From B1Sed10-231 sp046483385 (GTDB lineage Bacteria; Planctomycetota; Brocadiia; SM23-32): 38,577 nt of DNA. The DNA is taken from the NCBI GenBank assembly GCA_046483385.1, contig JAWODG010000207.1:1-38577 (forward strand), given 5' to 3'. The translations under genes and the position numbers were made by a program. The notes beneath the pieces were generated by a model. The model did no database searches, was not told the DNA's origin, and saw only the letters and a list, made by a program, of their open reading frames with translations. Positions 18,476 to 26,342 of this stretch are shown piece by piece (position 1 is the first letter of the stretch; each line of letters opens with the position of its first letter).

Positions 18476-18952
18476 GTGACCGAAATCCACATTACCCGAA
18501 TCCTGTGCCCGGTGGACTTCTCGGAATGTTCGGACCACGCCCTGCGCTACGCGCAGGATCTGGCCGAGGCGTTTGGCGCCGAACTGAAGCTGTTGCACGT
18601 GGTCGAGGTGCCGTTCCTTCCCTCCTACAGCATGGCGGGCGTGCCCGACCTCAGCATGCCCATCGAACAACTGGAGGAGGGTGCCCGCGAGCACCTGGAA
18701 AAGGTGCTCGAGAGGGCCCGGCAACAAGTCGAAGGAATCGAGGTCACCGGCGAGGTGCGGCCCGGAACCGCCTTCGTCGAGATAATCGACACGGCCCGCG
18801 AGATGGACGCCGACCTGATCGTCATGGGCACGCACGGCCGCTCCGGCCTCAAGCAACTCCTCATCGGCAGCGTCGCCGAAAAAGTCGTCCGCAAAGCCCC
18901 CTGCCCCGTCCTCACCGTCAAGCATCCGGAACAGGACTTCGAGCTGCCATGA
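18476..18952 (+). CDS. Universal stress protein (UspA family)
   Basis: A 158-residue single Usp domain starting at GTG 18476 with GAGGA upstream. It opens with ILCPVDFSECSDHALRYA and ends with the ATP-binding loop GTHGRSGLKQLLIGSVAEKV, matching G-2x-G-9x-G-S/T, so it is probably an ATP-binding type. The stop overlaps the NrdJ start (ATGA at 18949-18952), an unusual coupling with deoxynucleotide synthesis. It lies 42 bases after tsaB and may share that transcript. Confidence 0.93.
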   Translation: MTEIHITRILCPVDFSECSDHALRYAQDLAEAFGAELKLLHVVEVPFLPSYSMAGVPDLSMPIEQLEEGAREHLEKVLERARQQVEGIEVTGEVRPGTAFVEIIDTAREMDADLIVMGTHGRSGLKQLLIGSVAEKVVRKAPCPVLTVKHPEQDFELP

Positions 18953-20694
18953 AACCGGAGCTGACCGAGAACGCCCGCCGCGTCCTCGAAAGCCGTTACC
19001 TGAAGCGCGACCGCGACGGCAAAGTCATCGAGGAGCCGGCGGACATGATGGCCCGCGTGGCCCACAACGTCGCCTCCGCTGAGGAGCAGTACGGCGCCGG
19101 CCCACCCGGTGAACAAGTCGAGCAGGAGTTCCTGGAGGCCATAACGGCGCTCGACTTCCTGCCCAACTCCCCGTGCCTGATGAACGCCGGGCGCCAGCTC
19201 CAACAGCTCGCCGCCTGCTTTGTCCTGGACGTAAAGGACTCACTGGACAGCATCTTCGACACGCTCAAGCACGCGGCGCTCATCCACCAGAGCGGCGGCG
19301 GCACGGGCTTCAGCTTCTCCAAACTTCGCCCCGCCGGGGCCTACATCTCCACATCCGGCGGCGAGGCCAGCGGGCCCGTCTCCTTCATCCGCATCTTCAA
19401 CCAGGCCACCGACGCCATCAACCAGGGCGGCTTCCGGCGCGGCGCCAACATGGCCGTCCTCCGTGTTGACCACCCCGACATCCTGGAGTTCGTCCGCTCC
19501 AAGAACGAAGAGGGCGCCCTCGTCAATTTCAACATCTCCGTCGGCGTCACCGGCGAGTTTATGGACGCTCTCCGTGCGGACCGTCCCTTCGACCTGATCG
19601 ATCCGCGCAACGGAGAGGTCGCCGACACCGTGCCGGCCGCGGAGATATTCGACGCCATAGTCGAGAGCGCCTGGAAGAACGGCGAGCCGGGACTGGTCTT
19701 CCTGGACACCATCAACGAGGCCAACCCCACCCCGCAGATCGGCGAGATCCAGGCCACAAATCCCTGCGGCGAGGCCCCCCTGCTGCCCTACGAATCCTGC
19801 GTGCTGGGCTCCATTAACCTCAGCCACTGCCTCACCGGCGAACCGCCGGACTGCGGGATCGAATGGGACAAGCTCGGCCGGCTGGCCCGCCTCGGCGTCC
19901 GCTTCCTGGACAACCTCATCACCGTCACGCGCCACCCCCTGCCCGAAGTCGCCGAGATGACGCTCGGCAACCGCAAGATCGGGCTGGGCGTCATGGGCTT
20001 CGCGGACATGCTCATACGCATGGGCATCCCCTACGACGAGCCGGACGCGGTCAGCACCGGCGAGCAAGTCATGCGCTACATCTCCGAGCAGGCCGACCGC
20101 GCCTCCGAGCAGTTGGCCGAAGAGCGGGGGCCGTTCCCCAACTTTTACGGCAGCGCCCTGGCCGACCGAGGCCGCCCCCTGCGTAACGCCGTCCGCACCA
20201 CCATCGCCCCCACCGGCACCATCAGCATCATCGCCGGCTGCTCGGGCGGCATCGAGCCTATCTTCGCCGTCGCCTTCCGGCGCCACGTGCTGGACGGCGA
20301 ACCGCTCAAGGAGGTCCATCCGGACCTGGAGCAGTTCTGCGAGCGCGAGGGCTTCGAGCTGACAGACGAGGTGATGCAGGAGATTATCGAAACCGGCGCG
20401 GTCCGCCCCATCGAGGAAATGCCCGATCTGGTCCGCCGCCTGTTCGTCACCAGCCTCGAGGTGGACCCCATGCAGCACCTCGAGGTGCAGGCCGCCTTCC
20501 AGCGCCACACCGACAACGCGGTCTCGAAGACCCTCAACCTCCGCGCCGACGCCACCCAACAGGACGTGCGCGACATCTACCTGAAAGCCTACGAGCTGAA
20601 CTGCAAGGGCGTGACGGTCTATCGGGACACCAGCCGCAAATCCCAGGTGCTGGCGGTCGAGTGCTGCAACATAGGCACCGCCTGCACCGACTGA
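18949..20694 (+). CDS. nrdJ: Adenosylcobalamin-dependent (class II) ribonucleotide reductase
   Basis: A 581-residue reductase that converts ribonucleotides to deoxyribonucleotides using vitamin B12. The start at ATG 18949 overlaps the UspA stop; the frame is open further upstream but only as a shadow. Seen motifs: DFLPNSPCLMNAG, the active-site NPCGE with the partner Cys in YESCVLGSINLS, QSGGGTGFSFSKLRP, and PTGTISIIAGCSGGIEP. Class II follows from the NrdJ-like sequence and the absence of a small subunit or activase nearby. The C-terminus is short, ending with CCNIGTAC, which could be the redox tail but differs from the usual zinc-binding end. Repeats begin just after the stop. Confidence 0.93.
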   Translation: MKPELTENARRVLESRYLKRDRDGKVIEEPADMMARVAHNVASAEEQYGAGPPGEQVEQEFLEAITALDFLPNSPCLMNAGRQLQQLAACFVLDVKDSLDSIFDTLKHAALIHQSGGGTGFSFSKLRPAGAYISTSGGEASGPVSFIRIFNQATDAINQGGFRRGANMAVLRVDHPDILEFVRSKNEEGALVNFNISVGVTGEFMDALRADRPFDLIDPRNGEVADTVPAAEIFDAIVESAWKNGEPGLVFLDTINEANPTPQIGEIQATNPCGEAPLLPYESCVLGSINLSHCLTGEPPDCGIEWDKLGRLARLGVRFLDNLITVTRHPLPEVAEMTLGNRKIGLGVMGFADMLIRMGIPYDEPDAVSTGEQVMRYISEQADRASEQLAEERGPFPNFYGSALADRGRPLRNAVRTTIAPTGTISIIAGCSGGIEPIFAVAFRRHVLDGEPLKEVHPDLEQFCEREGFELTDEVMQEIIETGAVRPIEEMPDLVRRLFVTSLEVDPMQHLEVQAAFQRHTDNAVSKTLNLRADATQQDVRDIYLKAYELNCKGVTVYRDTSRKSQVLAVECCNIGTACTD

Positions 20695-20720
20695 GTCCTT
20701 GGACAGACCACCGACGGAGA

Positions 20721-20786
20721 TTAACCACGACGACCACAACGACCCCGCCTCCGGCGGGGCCCACGACGAAAGGCACGGACGAAAAG
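20721..20786 (+). repeat. Dispersed repeat, module B type (plus orientation)
   Basis: TTAACCACGACGACCACAAC begins at 20721, followed by a small perfect hairpin (CCCCGCC at 20743-20749 with GGCGGGG at 20753-20759) and then CACGACGAAAGGCACGGACG. The CACGAnGACCACGA unit matches copies at 22353, 26141 (reverse), 27795 (reverse) and 30357. A further motif, CACTGCCCACTGACCACC near 20838, resembles TTCACTGAGCACCGGTCACT near 30486. Confidence 0.75.
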
Positions 20787-20893
20787 ATTGCTGATCGCAG
20801 GGAAAGGGCAGGACTCAGTGGTTGTATTCTGGCCTTTCACTGCCCACTGACCACCAAACCGTACGCACTGGCGGCCTGCGGCCGCCTGCCGTC

Positions 20894-20918
20894 AATTCAT
20901 AACTCATAATTCATAATT
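20894..20918 (-). repeat. AT-rich AATTATGAATTATGA-type repeat, copy 1
   Basis: Read on the minus strand this is AATTATGAATTATGAGTTATG followed by AATT, an AT-rich heptamer-type repeat in otherwise GC-rich DNA. It contains the stop codon of the DUF2752 gene. A second copy at 27612-27642 contains the stop codon of the radical SAM gene in the same orientation relative to the gene. Confidence 0.8.
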
Positions 20919-21342
20919 GTCGTATCTGCCATATCCACAGCAAGGCAAACCCCGCTCCCGCCAGGTAGGGCGTCGCGCGCGCCTTCAGCGCCCGCCCCAC
21001 CGCCGTCAGCCCCAGGTCGCGTCCGGTCGCCGCGCAGAGCGCCAGCCACACAGTCGCCAGGCCGCCCCCGCCGACCAGCAGCGTCCCCAGCGGGTTCATC
21101 ATCAGGGACGCCGCCCACTCGCCGTGCGCGGCCAGTTCCACCGCGCGCGTGCCCCCGCAGAACGGGCACGGAACCCCCGTCACCGCCCGCCACACGCACA
21201 CCCGCTCCAGCACGGCCGACGTTAGCGGGATGCGCCGCAGCAGCGGGATGACGAACCGCCCGGTCACGAAGAAAAACGCCGCCAGCAGTGGCCCCAGCAG
21301 GCACAGCACCCGCGTCGTCGCATCCAGGCGCCGCGCCCCCAT
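20911..21342 (-). CDS. DUF2752 family membrane protein
   Basis: A 143-residue protein; I start at ATG 21342, five bases after the upstream gene's stop. It has the DUF2752 layout: a first membrane helix (about 12-35), then the conserved GVPCPFCGGTRA motif at about residue 55-66, an MMNPLGTLL segment opening a second helix and a third hydrophobic helix near the end. Function of the family is unknown; the Cys pair may bind a metal or form a disulfide. It is the second gene of a two-gene operon. Its last three codons and stop (RQL-TGA) run into the AT-rich repeat, so the natural C-terminus may have been altered. Confidence 0.8.
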   Translation of the reverse strand: MGARRLDATTRVLCLLGPLLAAFFFVTGRFVIPLLRRIPLTSAVLERVCVWRAVTGVPCPFCGGTRAVELAAHGEWAASLMMNPLGTLLVGGGGLATVWLALCAATGRDLGLTAVGRALKARATPYLAGAGFALLWIWQIRQL

Positions 21343-21346
21343 GACC

Positions 21347-22189
21347 TTACATCCCCTGCTCGGCCGCCGGCAGATACCACCGGTTGTAGGCCACAACGCT
21401 CATCGCCAGCGCGATGGGCACCGTCAAAATGCCCCCCACTCCGCAGGCAAGCGAGCCGGCCGCCGCAATCAGCGACGTCACCAGCGCCAGGAGCAGCATG
21501 TGCCCGAAGTTGCGAATACAAAATCGGATACTGCGACCGATCGATTCGGTCGCGGGCACGTCCGAAAGCGCCGCGATGGGAAACACGAAAAACAGCGCCG
21601 CCGTGATGATGATCTGCGCCCCGACGGCCAGCAGGACCGCCAGAACCCAGCCGGCGCACGGTATCAGGCAAAGCAGCACGATGGCCAGCGTGATCAACAC
21701 GCCAATGCCTATTGCCACCAGCGCCACCAGCAGGTATGTGGCCAGGGCTTTGCCGAAGTCCTGGAACCCGCCGAATATCTCACCGAACTCCGCCGGCTCG
21801 CCGTCCAGCCGCTTCTGCAGCACCCGCAGGTAGCCGAACAGCAACGGCCCGCCCAGCAGCAACGGCCCCACGATGACTATGCCCGAGAAGGCCGTGATGG
21901 CCCAGACCACCAGGAAGCCCACGATGGCCAGCACGGCGTTGTGGATGACCAGGTCCCACGCCGTCCCCAGGTAGTCCCCGATGTCGGGCCCCGGCGGGCG
22001 AGGCGGTTCCTCCGCTGCGGCCTCCTCGGCGGACGGCGTCACGGGAGGCCCTTCTTCTCCCCCTGGCTCCTTCTCTTCTTCGTCGCGCCCCTCGAGCTCG
22101 AAGCCTTCGCCCTCACCGAATTCCGGCTCTTGCTCTTCCTCTTCACCTTCGTCACGTTCCGGCACGTCGTCAGGTCCAATGTCCCCCAT
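21347..22189 (-). CDS. Polytopic membrane protein with an acidic N-terminal tail
   Basis: A 280-residue protein. Residues 1-68 are extremely rich in Glu, Asp, Pro and Gly and must be disordered and strongly negative. The rest holds about five or six hydrophobic segments (roughly 80-110, 115-125, 150-180, 183-212, 228-260) with polar loops including LQKRLDGEPAEFGEIFGGF, as in membrane proteins of the DUF4013/DUF975-like type. GAGAGGAG lies upstream of the ATG. It is co-transcribed with the DUF2752 gene four bases downstream. Function unknown; family assignment is tentative. Confidence 0.75.
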   Translation of the reverse strand: MGDIGPDDVPERDEGEEEEQEPEFGEGEGFELEGRDEEEKEPGGEEGPPVTPSAEEAAAEEPPRPPGPDIGDYLGTAWDLVIHNAVLAIVGFLVVWAITAFSGIVIVGPLLLGGPLLFGYLRVLQKRLDGEPAEFGEIFGGFQDFGKALATYLLVALVAIGIGVLITLAIVLLCLIPCAGWVLAVLLAVGAQIIITAALFFVFPIAALSDVPATESIGRSIRFCIRNFGHMLLLALVTSLIAAAGSLACGVGGILTVPIALAMSVVAYNRWYLPAAEQGM

Positions 22190-22308
22190 GATCCGCCGCT
22201 CCTCTCACGCAGATGAGTAGCCGAAACCAACGCCAGAATTCACATCCACAAAAACCATTCTAAGGCGCCCTGCGCCCGTGTCAACCTTCAACCCTCCTCC
22301 GGAAGCCG

Positions 22309-22384
22309 TTCAACACGGAGGCACGGAGCACACGGAGAAAAGCGATGGGAGACTAACCACGACGACCACCACGACCACGAAAAA
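22309..22384 (+). repeat. Composite repeat: module A plus module B (plus orientation)
   Basis: Module A at 22309-22339 has the pattern TTCAACACGGAGGCACGGAG followed by CACACGGAGAA. Module B at 22353-22384 has CTAACCACGACGACCACCAC followed by GACCACGAAAA. The same A-then-B order recurs in reverse at 26141-26216. This is the left end of the inverted pair bounding the HNH/HEPN segment. Confidence 0.85.
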
Positions 22385-22497
22385 GGGCAAAAGGCAACCG
22401 GGAAACGTCAGAGCCCCCATCGTCCTCGTCCCTTGGGCACCGAAGTTCGCCTCACGGCGAACGAAGGCGGCTCGATCTCGTCCCGTCCTCGTCTTTC

Positions 22498-22527
22498 TAC
22501 CGCAGAGACCGTCGAGACCGCAGAGCA
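22498..22527 (+). repeat. Module C repeat (CGCAGAGACC type)
   Basis: CGCAGAGACCGTCGAGACCG then CAGAGC, related to CGCAGAGCACGCCGAGAACG at 30401 and its reverse complement near 27683. The gap 22190-22708 contains this and the A/B repeat and otherwise no gene that I can support. Confidence 0.65.
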
Positions 22528-22708
22528 AAGCAACATACTTGTGGTCTACTGCTATGGCGTTGCCTGTCCACGGATCACTGCCAACCGCCTTGTCCTTTTG
22601 TTTGAGTATTGGGTCATTGTGCCACATCATGGCCAGGTTATCCCACCGTTCCCAGCGCTGACAGCATGTGGCGCAAACGGCTCCACGAGCCACGAGGGAG
22701 GTGTAACC

Positions 22709-23485
22709 GTGCCGAGGGCAAGACGCTGGACGCGTGAAGAATTGCTGCTGGCCATGAACCTCTACTGCCGGTTGCCCTTCGGCAAGATGCATCAGCGCAA
22801 TCCGGATGTGATCAGACTGGCCGAGGCATTGGACAGGACCCCGGGCAGCGTCGCCATGAAGTTGTGCAACTTCGCTTCGCTTGACCCCGTGGAACGGGAG
22901 AGAGGCGTCAAGGGGCTGACGGGCGCCAGCAAAGCCGATGAGGCGATCTGGCAGGACTTCGAAGAAGACTGGCAGGCGATGGCCGCGCGCAGTGAAGCCC
23001 TGTGGCAAGAAAAGATGTCGCCCGCGGAACGGGACACAGAACACGGGACGAAAGCAGTCGAACCACCTGAATCCGAACGGACCGAACGCGTCGCGGAAAC
23101 GAGAGTCAGGCTGGCCCAGGGCCTTTTCCGGCGAGCCGTCATGTCGGCTTACGACGGCGTCTGCTGTATCAGTGGCAACCCGGTCCCCGAACTCCTTATC
23201 GCCGCGCACATCATCCCCTGGAGTGAGTCGCCCAGGGAGCGGCTGAACCCGCGCAACGGCCTGTGCCTATCGAGACTGCACGAGGCAGCCTTTGACCGAG
23301 GGCTCATCACCCTGGACCCGGACCTGCGGCTCGTGCTCTCGAAGGAACTGAGAGACTACCTGCCAAACGAAGCGCTGGAGGGGGAATTCGCGCGGCATGA
23401 GGGACGGGAGATAAGCCGGCCGAAGAAGTTTGCCCCGAAGGCCGAGTTCCTGGCGACACACCGCGAGAACGTCTTCCGCGACTGA
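22709..23485 (+). CDS. HNH restriction-type endonuclease
   Basis: A 258-residue protein starting at GTG 22709 with GGGAGG seven bases upstream; the open frame upstream runs through repeat DNA and is rejected. The N-terminal 55 residues (RRWTREELLLAMNLYCRLPFG, then NPDVIRLAEALDRTPGSVAM) form a helical domain seen before HNH nucleases of the predicted-restriction type. The C-terminal part has CCISG, then AAHIIPW, LNPRNGLCLSRLHEAAFDRG, the HNH active site with the metal-binding His and Asn/His residues. It would cut double-stranded DNA. A methyltransferase remnant lies 21 bases downstream, suggesting a former restriction-modification pair. No intact partner is visible. Confidence 0.85.
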   Translation: MPRARRWTREELLLAMNLYCRLPFGKMHQRNPDVIRLAEALDRTPGSVAMKLCNFASLDPVERERGVKGLTGASKADEAIWQDFEEDWQAMAARSEALWQEKMSPAERDTEHGTKAVEPPESERTERVAETRVRLAQGLFRRAVMSAYDGVCCISGNPVPELLIAAHIIPWSESPRERLNPRNGLCLSRLHEAAFDRGLITLDPDLRLVLSKELRDYLPNEALEGEFARHEGREISRPKKFAPKAEFLATHRENVFRD

Positions 23486-23506
23486 TCCTGCGCCGGGCAG
23501 CAATAG

Positions 23507-23671
23507 CCCACCTGGCTGGAAAACGCCCACCCCAAAGTGCCCCAAGCCGTCTTCGCCGCGTACCGTGCCGCCACCAACAACAAAGCCTGGACCGCCGAAA
23601 TGACCGACGAAGACATTCTGGAGGAACTGCTCGAACTGAACTTGGCGCGTCCCACTCCTGCCGAAGCTTGA
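23507..23671 (+). pseudogene. Remnant of a type IIG-like DNA methyltransferase C-terminus
   Basis: From just after a TAG (23504-23506) to a TGA (23669-23671) the frame reads as 54 residues: TWLENAHPKVPQAVFAAYR, later DEDILEELLELNLAR and a short tail. This resembles, in my judgement, the extreme C-terminus of Eco57I-type methylase-nucleases, where a WLxNAHxxLDxAVFAAYGW and DDxILxxLLxLNxER pattern is usual. There is no start codon and the catalytic NPPY region is absent, so this is the stump of a deleted gene. The assignment is by memory of the family pattern. Confidence 0.6.
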
Positions 23672-23852
23672 TGTGCGGGGGGATTTCCATGTCGGAGTGC
23701 ACCAGGCAACCTTGATCGATAAGCGCTCATCAACGAATAAGTCGAGCGGTCGTCCCCCGTACGTACCGGTCCCGCTCTCCGGGGTTACGGCTATGTCCAT
23801 GCGCCAGAACCTGAGAGTGCAAAGACAAAGCGAGAGACCAAGGGCCTCGTGC

Positions 23853-24302
23853 TCACCTGCGGGGATGTTCGATCCGCTCAATCTTGTTCTGCATGCCATC
23901 CAGCGCCCTCCGCATCCCCGCCTCGTCAAGGGCTCCCCATTCGTTGTCAACCTGCAGAGCCTTGTCGTAATGCTTCGCGACAACCAACCAGTCCCAGTCC
24001 GACGAACGGCACGCTTCGATATCGTAATCCGCCTTCTCCCGGCGACGGCGGAAGGCATCAAGGTCGTCAGCAAGGAGAATCAACTCCGTTACCCCTGAAC
24101 ACCTCAAACCGTCGATGACTTTGGCGTGCGTCCCTCGCTTTTCCAGGAAGTCACAGCCCCACTCCTCCATCCGTTTCCGCACATGGTGCAATGCTCCGTA
24201 GTACGCACGACTCACAGCGCTTCTTATGGCCGCCTCGCCCCCAGGAAGGGACTGCTGTTGTGCAAGGTACTGCGCCAACTCAAAGAAGGCCCTCGGACGC
24301 AT
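23853..24302 (-). CDS. HEPN-domain protein (third gene of the operon)
   Basis: A 149-residue helical protein. SAVSRAYYGALHHVRKRM at residues 28-45 is the hallmark of HEPN proteins; R32 and H39 give the RX6H arrangement of the RX4-6H ribonuclease motif. A later RRREKADYDIEA segment is also typical. HEPN proteins include toxins, Cas RNases and anti-phage effectors; some are partners of nucleotidyltransferases. Here the gene is last in a three-gene unit, starting seven bases after the previous stop, with AGG upstream. RNase activity is inferred from the motif. No MNT-type antitoxin is visible next to it. Confidence 0.8.
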   Translation of the reverse strand: MRPRAFFELAQYLAQQQSLPGGEAAIRSAVSRAYYGALHHVRKRMEEWGCDFLEKRGTHAKVIDGLRCSGVTELILLADDLDAFRRRREKADYDIEACRSSDWDWLVVAKHYDKALQVDNEWGALDEAGMRRALDGMQNKIERIEHPRR

Positions 24303-24308
24303 CCTCAG

Positions 24309-24809
24309 CTACCCTACGAAGACCACAAACTCCACACCCTTGTCGGTGCCCAGTTCCCGCAGTTTGCTTTCGGCAATCAGTCGCTCAGCCTGCAACTCTT
24401 CGACTGGCGGAAGCTCCGACTGCACAACCACTTCTATCCGGTTGTCCTCGGGGGACCCCGTCAGAGACCCCACATCAACTCTAACTGTGCTGTACTCCAC
24501 TGCGCGTCCAATGATGGTGAGGAGGCGGCGCCAGCTCTTCTGCAGCCGCCGCTCTTTGAGCAACTTCTCCGCTGCCCGCGTGAGCGACACAGTGCCGCTA
24601 GAAGATGCACCCTCCCAAAGCTGCGGGGCTCCCAAAGCACCAGTGTCACACGGCGGTTCAGTCATCGTGCAAGCAACTGCTGCTGGGCGACTGGTCCCAG
24701 AGTTGTCTGGGAGACGGAACCGGCCTTCAGTACCTGTATCCTCCGCGACAAGCGATGCAAGCACCCCGTCGCTCGCGCTGCTTTCGCGGTTGGTTAGGAT
24801 TTGTGCCAT
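24309..24809 (-). CDS. Hypothetical protein, middle gene of HEPN operon
   Basis: A 166-residue protein starting at ATG 24809, five bases after the upstream stop. The N-terminal 90 residues look flexible and rich in Ser, Thr and Pro; residues about 75-105 are a basic helix (LTRAAEKLLKERRLQKSW). The C-terminal 60 residues are an alpha/beta unit with an EVVVQSELPPVEELQAERL segment and a hydrophobic VEFVVFVG end. I do not recognise it. Tight packing between a DUF3467-like protein and a HEPN protein suggests the three act together. The base composition is less GC-rich than flanking chromosomal genes, which fits recent transfer. Confidence 0.7.
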   Translation of the reverse strand: MAQILTNRESSASDGVLASLVAEDTGTEGRFRLPDNSGTSRPAAVACTMTEPPCDTGALGAPQLWEGASSSGTVSLTRAAEKLLKERRLQKSWRRLLTIIGRAVEYSTVRVDVGSLTGSPEDNRIEVVVQSELPPVEELQAERLIAESKLRELGTDKGVEFVVFVG

Positions 24810-24813
24810 ACAG

Positions 24814-25239
24814 CTACTCCTCCGCTGCCTCCATTTCACCCGCAGACTGCTGTTCAAGTCTATCAATCTGCCTGTCCAACCAGTCTCGAATTTGCTTCGC
24901 GCCATCCAGACTCAAGACCACACCGGATGGTACGAAGCGAACCAACATCTCTCTGACTTCAGGCTCAGTCCCGACCTCGACGCCGATCATACCCTCGTCG
25001 TCGACTTCGTGCGTCACAGAGCGGGGGACCGCGTGCCTTTCCAGGAAGAAGTGAGCGACAATCTCCTTCTTGGGCGTAATGCCCCCGTAGGCTCCATTGA
25101 CGTAGACAGGGTTGTAGTCATCCGCGAAGATGTATCGAAATGTAAAACGATCCGGCGTACGGCCGATGTTTTCCCCTGACGCGGTAACCTTATCCACCTT
25201 GAGCCTCCCAATGTAATCCGGTTGCAACATATGATACAC
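24814..25239 (-). CDS. DUF3467-like hypothetical protein, first gene of HEPN operon
   Basis: A 141-residue protein starting at GTG 25239 (an ATG at 25230 is the alternative). It has a central beta-rich part (FRYIFADDYNPVYVNGAYGG, then EIVAHFFLERHAVP) and ends with FVPSGVVLSLDGAKQIRDWL plus an acidic helix. This last pattern recalls the DUF3467 family, where a beta domain is followed by VVLSPxxAK and an amphipathic helix, but the match is weak and unverified. A sensor, adaptor or antitoxin role in the operon is possible. No confident promoter was found upstream. Confidence 0.65.
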   Translation of the reverse strand: MYHMLQPDYIGRLKVDKVTASGENIGRTPDRFTFRYIFADDYNPVYVNGAYGGITPKKEIVAHFFLERHAVPRSVTHEVDDEGMIGVEVGTEPEVREMLVRFVPSGVVLSLDGAKQIRDWLDRQIDRLEQQSAGEMEAAEE

Positions 25240-25490
25240 GCAACCCTGTCCGACTTCAACCCGCTATAGCCACATTCACGGGGTAATTGTCTTCCAGCGG
25301 CTCATAGACGTGCGGTATTGTGCGGCTACCGCGGGCTTCCCCCGATGAGGGGGGCCACGCACCCCAACATGCATTCATCCGCAGTGCATGCGGGGGGCTG
25401 TACCATATGATGTTGGCGGGATGGTGGCCGTGTTTGCGTCGGCGGTTGTGTGGCGAGTGGGACGTGGTTACGGGCGGGGCAGGACCTGAG

Positions 25491-25731
25491 ATGGTCGTTG
25501 GGTGGGAGGTGAGGTTGATTGTCCATTTGGACAGGCATGTCGTTGGCGACAGCATCGGCACGTTCCGCACGCGGGAGGAGGCCGAGCAGGCCGCAGGCCG
25601 CCAGTCGCTCATGTGCTCCATCAAGAAGGTCCGCGTGCAAGGACCTCCTGGACGCGGCGGACCTGCTGAAGAGGATAGAAGAGCGCAACAAGCCACCCTG
25701 GGAGCGCAACGGCGGAGCGGGCCTGCTGTGA
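25491..25731 (+). pseudogene. Frameshifted small hypothetical gene
   Basis: An ATG at 25491 with AGGA upstream opens a frame reading MVVGWEVRLIVHLDRHVVGD, then an EEAEQAAGRQ helix and IKKVRV. At about 25638 the sense moves to the +1 frame, which continues KDLLDAADLLKRIEERNKPP and ends at a TGA (25729-25731). Removing one base near 25638 would give an intact protein of about 79 residues. Either a single-base insertion or a sequencing error explains this. Family unknown. Confidence 0.5.
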
Positions 25732-26100
25732 CGAAGAATGATGAATGCTGTGCAGAGCTGTGGGGTCGTGGCGGGTTGAAGGCTGGGGGCATCGCATCCG
25801 CAGCCGTACGCACCCGGTCTGAGATCCACTCCAGAGGCGTGTGAACTTCGGCCAGTAGTCATAGGCCAGCGGGAATGCTGGTCTGGTGATGACGGTGCGG
25901 CACAAGGGGGAACGACTGTGCAACGGCCGGTGAGCCGTGCGACCGGCGTTTGGGCGTTCTGGACCCCGAACAGTCCAGAGGTAACAAGCCGAAGCAGACC
26001 GCTGTCGCGGCCCTCCACAGTTCGCCGTACGTCGCAACGGCTGTGCCACGTCAGCTCCCGCGTCCTCACCTTATCTTGGTGCCGCTACTTGCGGTCGCGC
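25732..26100. other. Gap without a supported gene
   Basis: Several overlapping open frames exist on both strands, none with a ribosome binding site or recognisable domain. I see no RNA gene or terminator. Short self-complementary words occur upstream at 25337-25420 (for example CCAACAT and ATGTTGG), which may be chance. Confidence 0.4.
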
Positions 26101-26103
26101 TGT

Positions 26104-26216
26104 CTTCGTGCTCTTCGTGCCCTTCGTGGTGAGAAAGCCTCTCGTCGTGGTCGTCGTGATCGTCGTGGTTAATCTAGCCTCGCCGTTCTCCGTGTTCTCC
26201 GTGCCTCCGTGTTAAG
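26104..26216 (-). repeat. Composite repeat: module A plus module B (reverse orientation)
   Basis: Read on the minus strand: CTTAACACGGAGGCACGGAG and ACACGGAGAA (module A), then GATTAACCACGACGATCACG and ACGACCACGACG (module B), then CACGAAGGGCACGAAGAGCA (a related unit). This is the same A-B order as 22309-22384 but inverted, and it forms the right end of the pair. Confidence 0.85.
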
Positions 26217-26342
26217 AACTGCCTGCCACGAGACCGGATCGAGGACGAGTTCGAGGACGAGGACGATTGGGGCCGGTTATGCGCGTGCCGGTCTGCCCTG
26301 TTATCATGGAGATGGAGCACTCGACACGAATGGGAATCGCCG

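Noticed and set aside
19240..20739. Minus-strand frame of about 500 codons opposite nrdJ
   Set aside because: Antisense shadow for the same reason; the plus strand carries all NrdJ motifs.
22433..22708. N-terminal extension of the HNH nuclease
   Set aside because: The frame is open through repeat DNA, but the ribosome binding site and the conserved N-terminal domain begin at 22709.
25883..25930. Group II intron 5' end suggested by a GTGCGGC word
   Set aside because: No domain V hairpin, no intron-encoded protein and no exon context.
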